Source of the DNA: 66-474 sp035695065
GTDB taxonomy: Bacteria; Pseudomonadota; Gammaproteobacteria; Xanthomonadales; Rhodanobacteraceae
DNA length: 18,748 bases
NCBI GenBank assembly: GCA_035695065.1
Contig: DASSEW010000025.1
Span: forward strand, 1-18,748
Direction of reading: 5' to 3'
Every line of letters begins with the position of its first letter. Position 1 is the first letter of the stretch. The translations under genes were made by a program, and so were the position numbers. This document shows positions 15,899 to 18,748 of the stretch, piece after piece. The notes below the pieces were generated by a model. The model was not told where the DNA came from. It worked only from the letters and a program-made list of their open reading frames with translations, and ran no database searches.

Positions 15899-15927
15899 TT
15901 GTGCGCGGCGTAAGCGATCGTTAAACT
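15899..15927 (+). promoter_or_regulatory. Candidate petABC promoter in the protease-petA divergent gap
   Basis: TTGTGC (15899-15904) and TAAACT (15922-15927) are separated by 17 bp, within the 187-bp gap 15868-16054. Initiation near 15934 would leave a leader of about 120 bases before petA. No protease promoter on the other strand could be identified with any confidence. The match is by eye and weak at the -35 box. Confidence 0.3.
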
Positions 15928-16054
15928 ACCACGATTTTGGGGCCGGGCTGGCTGCCAGCGCTGAACGAGTCAGGGACGGCTCGCCGCAGCGGCGTGGGTG
16001 AGTGCACGCCCGATGCGCACAAGAAGAACGTGCAGTTTCTGATTGGAGTGCCTG

Positions 16055-16657
16055 ATGGCGAGTGAAGTGGTTGACAAGGGCCGCCGCAAGTTCCTGGCCG
16101 GCACCACCGCCGTGCTCGGCGGGGTGGGCGTGGTGGTGACGGCGATACCGTTCATCGAATCATGGGAGCCGAGCGCACGCGCCAAGTCCGCGGCCGCGCC
16201 GGTCACCATCGACATCGGCAAGGTCGAGTCGGGCCAGATGGTGCGCTACGGCTGGCGTGGCCTGCCGGTGTTCGTGGTCAATCGCACCAAGGACCAGTTG
16301 CAGTGGCTGCCGCAGCAGGATTCGCGCCTGAAGGACCCCAAGAGCCAGAACACCGACCAGCAGCCGACCTATTGCCAGAACGAATACCGTTCGATCAAGC
16401 CGGAATGGCTGGTCGTGGTCGGCATCTGCACGCACCTCGGCTGCGTGCCGGACTACAAGGGCGAAGTGAAGCCGGAACCGTGGGATCCGAACTGGAAGGG
16501 CGGCTTCTATTGCCCGTGCCACAAGTCGCGCTACGACATGTCCGCGCGCGTGTACGACGGCGTGCCGGCGCCGGCCAACCTGGTCGTGCCGCCGTACCAC
16601 TTCGTTGACGCCACCCACGTGCAGATCGGCGTGGACCCGAATGGAGCCGCGACATGA
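16055..16657 (+). CDS. petA: Ubiquinol-cytochrome c reductase Rieske iron-sulfur subunit
   Basis: PetA takes the first electron from quinol at the Qo site and passes it to cytochrome c1. The protein is 200 residues. The N-terminus has a twin-arginine pattern (GRRKFLAG, Arg10-Arg11) before a membrane helix (TTAVLGGVGVVVTAIPFIES), as expected for a Tat-inserted Rieske protein. The [2Fe-2S] ligands are Cys125 and His127 in CTHLGC, and Cys153 and His156 in CPCHKS; Cys130 and Cys155 would form the conserved disulfide. The ATG at 16055 follows GGAG (16045-16048) at 6 bases, which favours it over the TTG at 16043. The stop overlaps the petB start (ATGA, 16654-16657), showing translational coupling. 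Confidence 0.97.
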   Translation: MASEVVDKGRRKFLAGTTAVLGGVGVVVTAIPFIESWEPSARAKSAAAPVTIDIGKVESGQMVRYGWRGLPVFVVNRTKDQLQWLPQQDSRLKDPKSQNTDQQPTYCQNEYRSIKPEWLVVVGICTHLGCVPDYKGEVKPEPWDPNWKGGFYCPCHKSRYDMSARVYDGVPAPANLVVPPYHFVDATHVQIGVDPNGAAT

Positions 16658-17949
16658 CCGAGCAGGTAAGGATTCGTCCGCGCAACCGCGTGCTGGCCTG
16701 GGTCGAGGAACGCCTGCCGGTCCTGTCGTTCACGGCGTCGCACACCACCGGTTATTACGCGCCGAAGAACTTCAACGTGATGTATTACTTCGGTTCGCTG
16801 GCGCTGCTGGTGCTGGTGAACCAGATCGTCACCGGCATCTTCCTGACGATGAACTACAACCCGTCCGCCGCGGGGGCGTTCGCGTCGGTCGAATACATCA
16901 TGCGCGACGTGGAGTGGGGCTGGCTGATCCGCTACATGCACGAAGTCGGCGCCTCGATGTTCTTCATCGTGGTGTACGTGCACATGTTCCGCGGCCTGAT
17001 GTACGGCTCCTACAAGAAGCCGCGCGAGCTGGTGTGGCTGCTCGGCATGCTGATCTTCCTGACGCTGATGGCCGAGGCCTTCATGGGCTACGTGCTGCCG
17101 TGGGGCAACATGTCGTTCTGGGGCGCCAAGGTGATCATCTCGCTGTTCAGCGCGATCCCGGTGGTCGGCAACACGGTCGTCAACTGGATCATGGGCGACT
17201 TCCTGCCCGCGGATGCCACGCTCAATCGCTTCTTCGCGCTGCACGTGGTCGCGCTGCCGCTGGTGCTGCTGCTGCTGGTGGTGCTGCACCTCGCTGCGCT
17301 GCACGAAGTCGGTTCCAACAACCCGGACGGCGTCGAGATCAAGCAGAAGAAAGGTCCGGACGGCCATCCGCTGGACGGTATCCCGTTCCACCCGTACTAC
17401 ACGGTGAAGGACCTGTTCGGCGTCGGCGTGTTCCTGATCATCTGCGCCTTCATCATCTTCTTCGAACCGACCGTCGGCGGCTGGTTCCTGGAGCACGACA
17501 ACTTCATCCCGGCCAACAACCTGGTGACGCCGGCCGAAATCAAGCCGGTGTGGTACTTCACGCCGTTCTACGCGATCCTGCGCGTGATCCCGAGCAAGGG
17601 CTGGGGCGTGATCGCGCTGCTGTGCTCGATCGTGGTGCTGTTCCTGGTGCCTTGGCTCGATCGCGGCAAGGTGAAGTCCATCCGCTACCGCGGCCTGGGT
17701 TACAAGATCGCGCTGGGCATCTTCGCGCTGGTGTTCGTGCTGCTGGGTTCGATCGGCGCGGGCAAGACCACCGACTGGATTCCGGCGATCTTCGGGCCGA
17801 ACGCGGACCTCACCTTCATCGAGAACACGTTCGGGCGGATCCTGACGATCCTGTACTTCGGGTTCTTCGTGTTCCTGTGGGCGTACACCTACTTCGGGTG
17901 GGAGAAGACCAAGCCGGTGCCGGACCGCGTCACCGTCGTGCAGCATTAG
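16654..17949 (+). CDS. petB: Cytochrome b subunit of the bc1 complex
   Basis: This 431-residue polytopic protein carries hemes bL and bH and both quinone sites. Likely heme ligands are His96 and His110 in one helix (13 residues between them) and His197 and His212 in another (14 between them). The Qo motif is PVWY at 298-301, the variant reported for beta- and gammaproteobacteria in place of mitochondrial PEWY. Other landmarks are GYVLPWGNMSFWGAKVI at 145-161, LNRFFALH at 190-197 and HEVGSNNPDG at 217-226. The N- and C-terminal halves are fused as in bc1, not split as in b6f. The gene starts inside the petA stop and is followed by a 66-bp spacer with two hairpins before petC. Confidence 0.97.
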   Translation: MTEQVRIRPRNRVLAWVEERLPVLSFTASHTTGYYAPKNFNVMYYFGSLALLVLVNQIVTGIFLTMNYNPSAAGAFASVEYIMRDVEWGWLIRYMHEVGASMFFIVVYVHMFRGLMYGSYKKPRELVWLLGMLIFLTLMAEAFMGYVLPWGNMSFWGAKVIISLFSAIPVVGNTVVNWIMGDFLPADATLNRFFALHVVALPLVLLLLVVLHLAALHEVGSNNPDGVEIKQKKGPDGHPLDGIPFHPYYTVKDLFGVGVFLIICAFIIFFEPTVGGWFLEHDNFIPANNLVTPAEIKPVWYFTPFYAILRVIPSKGWGVIALLCSIVVLFLVPWLDRGKVKSIRYRGLGYKIALGIFALVFVLLGSIGAGKTTDWIPAIFGPNADLTFIENTFGRILTILYFGFFVFLWAYTYFGWEKTKPVPDRVTVVQH

Positions 17950-17950
17950 T

Positions 17951-17988
17951 ACGCATCCTTGCGTGTGAAAGCAGCCATTCCTGGCTGC
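17951..17988 (+). other. Two tandem tetraloop hairpins in the petB-petC spacer
   Basis: acgca (17951-17955) pairs with tgcgt (17960-17964) around loop TCCT. gcagcca (17971-17977) pairs with tggctgc (17982-17988) around loop TTCC. Both stems are perfect. There is no U-run, so a complete terminator is unlikely; mRNA processing or stability control between petB and petC is possible. Confidence 0.5.
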
Positions 17989-18015
17989 ACTCTTCAAGAA
18001 AAGCAGGACTTAACG

Positions 18016-18748
18016 ATGCGGTTCGTAAAATCTCTGATGGTTGCATTGGTCCTCTTGTCGTTCGCCTCGGTGGCGGTCGCGGAGGAGAGCCCGTACCCCA
18101 ACGCCAATACCGGCATCGGCGACAAGGCCTCCCTGCAACGCGGCGCCAAGCTTTTCTTCAACTACTGCGTGGGTTGCCACTCGCTGAAGTACCTGCGCTA
18201 TTCGCGCATGGCCGCCGACCTCGGCCTGACCGAACAGCAGGTCATGGACAGTCTCAACTTCACCGGCGCCAAGTTCGGCGACCCGATCATGTCGGCGATG
18301 CCGGAGACCGATGCCGAGAAGTGGTTCGGCAAGGCTCCGCCGGACCTGTCGCTGGAAGTGCGCGCCAAGGGCGCCAACTGGGTCAGCGCCTACCTGCATT
18401 CGTTCTACCTGGACCCCTCGCGTCCGGTCGGCTGGAACAACACCGTGTTCCCGAACGCGTCCATGCCATTCCCGCTGTGGGAACTGCAGGGCGTGCAGAC
18501 GGCGGTGATGTCACCCGCCAAGCCCGGCGAGGAAGCCACGGTCGAGAAGCTGGAGATCAAGCAGCCGGGCAGCATGGATTCCGTGCAGTACGCGCAGGCG
18601 GTGCGGGACCTGGTGTCGTTCCTGCAGTACGCCTCCGAACCCGCCGCGATGCAGCGCACGGCCATGGGCGCCTGGGTGCTGATCTACCTGGCGCTGTTCA
18701 CCTTCATCGCCTTCATCCTGAAGAAGGAATACTGGAAGGACGTGCATT
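18016..18748 (+). CDS. petC: Cytochrome c1 subunit (3'-partial)
   Basis: Cytochrome c1 receives electrons from the Rieske protein and passes them to soluble or membrane-bound cytochrome c. The 244 codons visible run off the window with no stop. A cleavable signal peptide ends near residue 22 (LMVALVLLSFASVAVA). Heme c attaches at C51-VG-C54-H55 in NYCVGCHSLKYLRYSR. Met150 in NASMPFPLWELQG is the probable axial ligand. The C-terminal anchor is WVLIYLALFTFIAFIL at 220-235, followed by KKEYWKDVH, so only a few residues are likely missing. The ATG at 18016 has AGGA (18005-18008) seven bases upstream. This copy is a free-standing c1, not a cytochrome b/c1 fusion. Confidence 0.95.
   Translation, partial: MRFVKSLMVALVLLSFASVAVAEESPYPNANTGIGDKASLQRGAKLFFNYCVGCHSLKYLRYSRMAADLGLTEQQVMDSLNFTGAKFGDPIMSAMPETDAEKWFGKAPPDLSLEVRAKGANWVSAYLHSFYLDPSRPVGWNNTVFPNASMPFPLWELQGVQTAVMSPAKPGEEATVEKLEIKQPGSMDSVQYAQAVRDLVSFLQYASEPAAMQRTAMGAWVLIYLALFTFIAFILKKEYWKDVH

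Noticed and set aside
16531..17997. 488-codon minus-strand frame across petB
   Set aside because: It is antisense to cytochrome b, His/Gln/Asp-rich with no family features, and an artefact of high third-position GC.

Overview
The window looks like chromosomal DNA of a high-GC gammaproteobacterium, most likely of the Xanthomonadales (Lysobacterales) such as the Rhodanobacteraceae. This is inferred from four things: roughly two-thirds GC in the genes that were hand counted; the miaB-phoH-ybeY-corC operon; a cytochrome b with the PVWY Qo motif reported for beta- and gammaproteobacteria; and several short palindromic repeats headed by GTAG, a REP type known from Stenotrophomonas and relatives. 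No rRNA, tRNA, CRISPR array or insertion sequence was found. Most genes are housekeeping genes. No clearly new biological system was recognised, but a few accessory pieces deserve attention.

Layout. Positions 1-1208 hold two TPM-domain genes on the plus strand (the first is cut by the window edge). They converge on a thioredoxin-like YyaL/SSP411 gene (1254-3347, minus) across a REP pair. Divergent from yyaL are rlmI (23S rRNA methyltransferase) and lgt (prolipoprotein diacylglyceryl transferase) on the plus strand. From 12495 down to 5645 runs a nearly gap-free minus-strand series: miaB, phoH, ybeY, corC, a DUF4105 membrane protein, a small membrane ORF, a CorA-type transporter, and a YefM/RelE-type toxin-antitoxin pair with its own TGTACA-type operator. 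Divergent from miaB is a lytic transglycosylase with a DUF4124-like N-terminus (12623-13834). Next comes an AT-richer lipoprotein gene (13957-14559) bracketed by two repeat elements, then a DegS/AlgW-like periplasmic protease (minus). Divergent from the protease is petABC, the cytochrome bc1 complex; petC runs off the right edge.

How the genes work together. MiaB, PhoH, YbeY and RlmI act on tRNA, rRNA or RNA handling. Lgt, the transglycosylase, the DegS-like protease, DUF4105 and the orphan lipoprotein belong to the cell envelope. PetA, PetB and PetC form the quinol:cytochrome c oxidoreductase. CorC and CorA are linked to Mg/Co ion handling. The accessory parts are the toxin-antitoxin pair, the low-GC lipoprotein with its flanking repeats, and the REP elements, two of which supply the stop codons of neighbouring genes.
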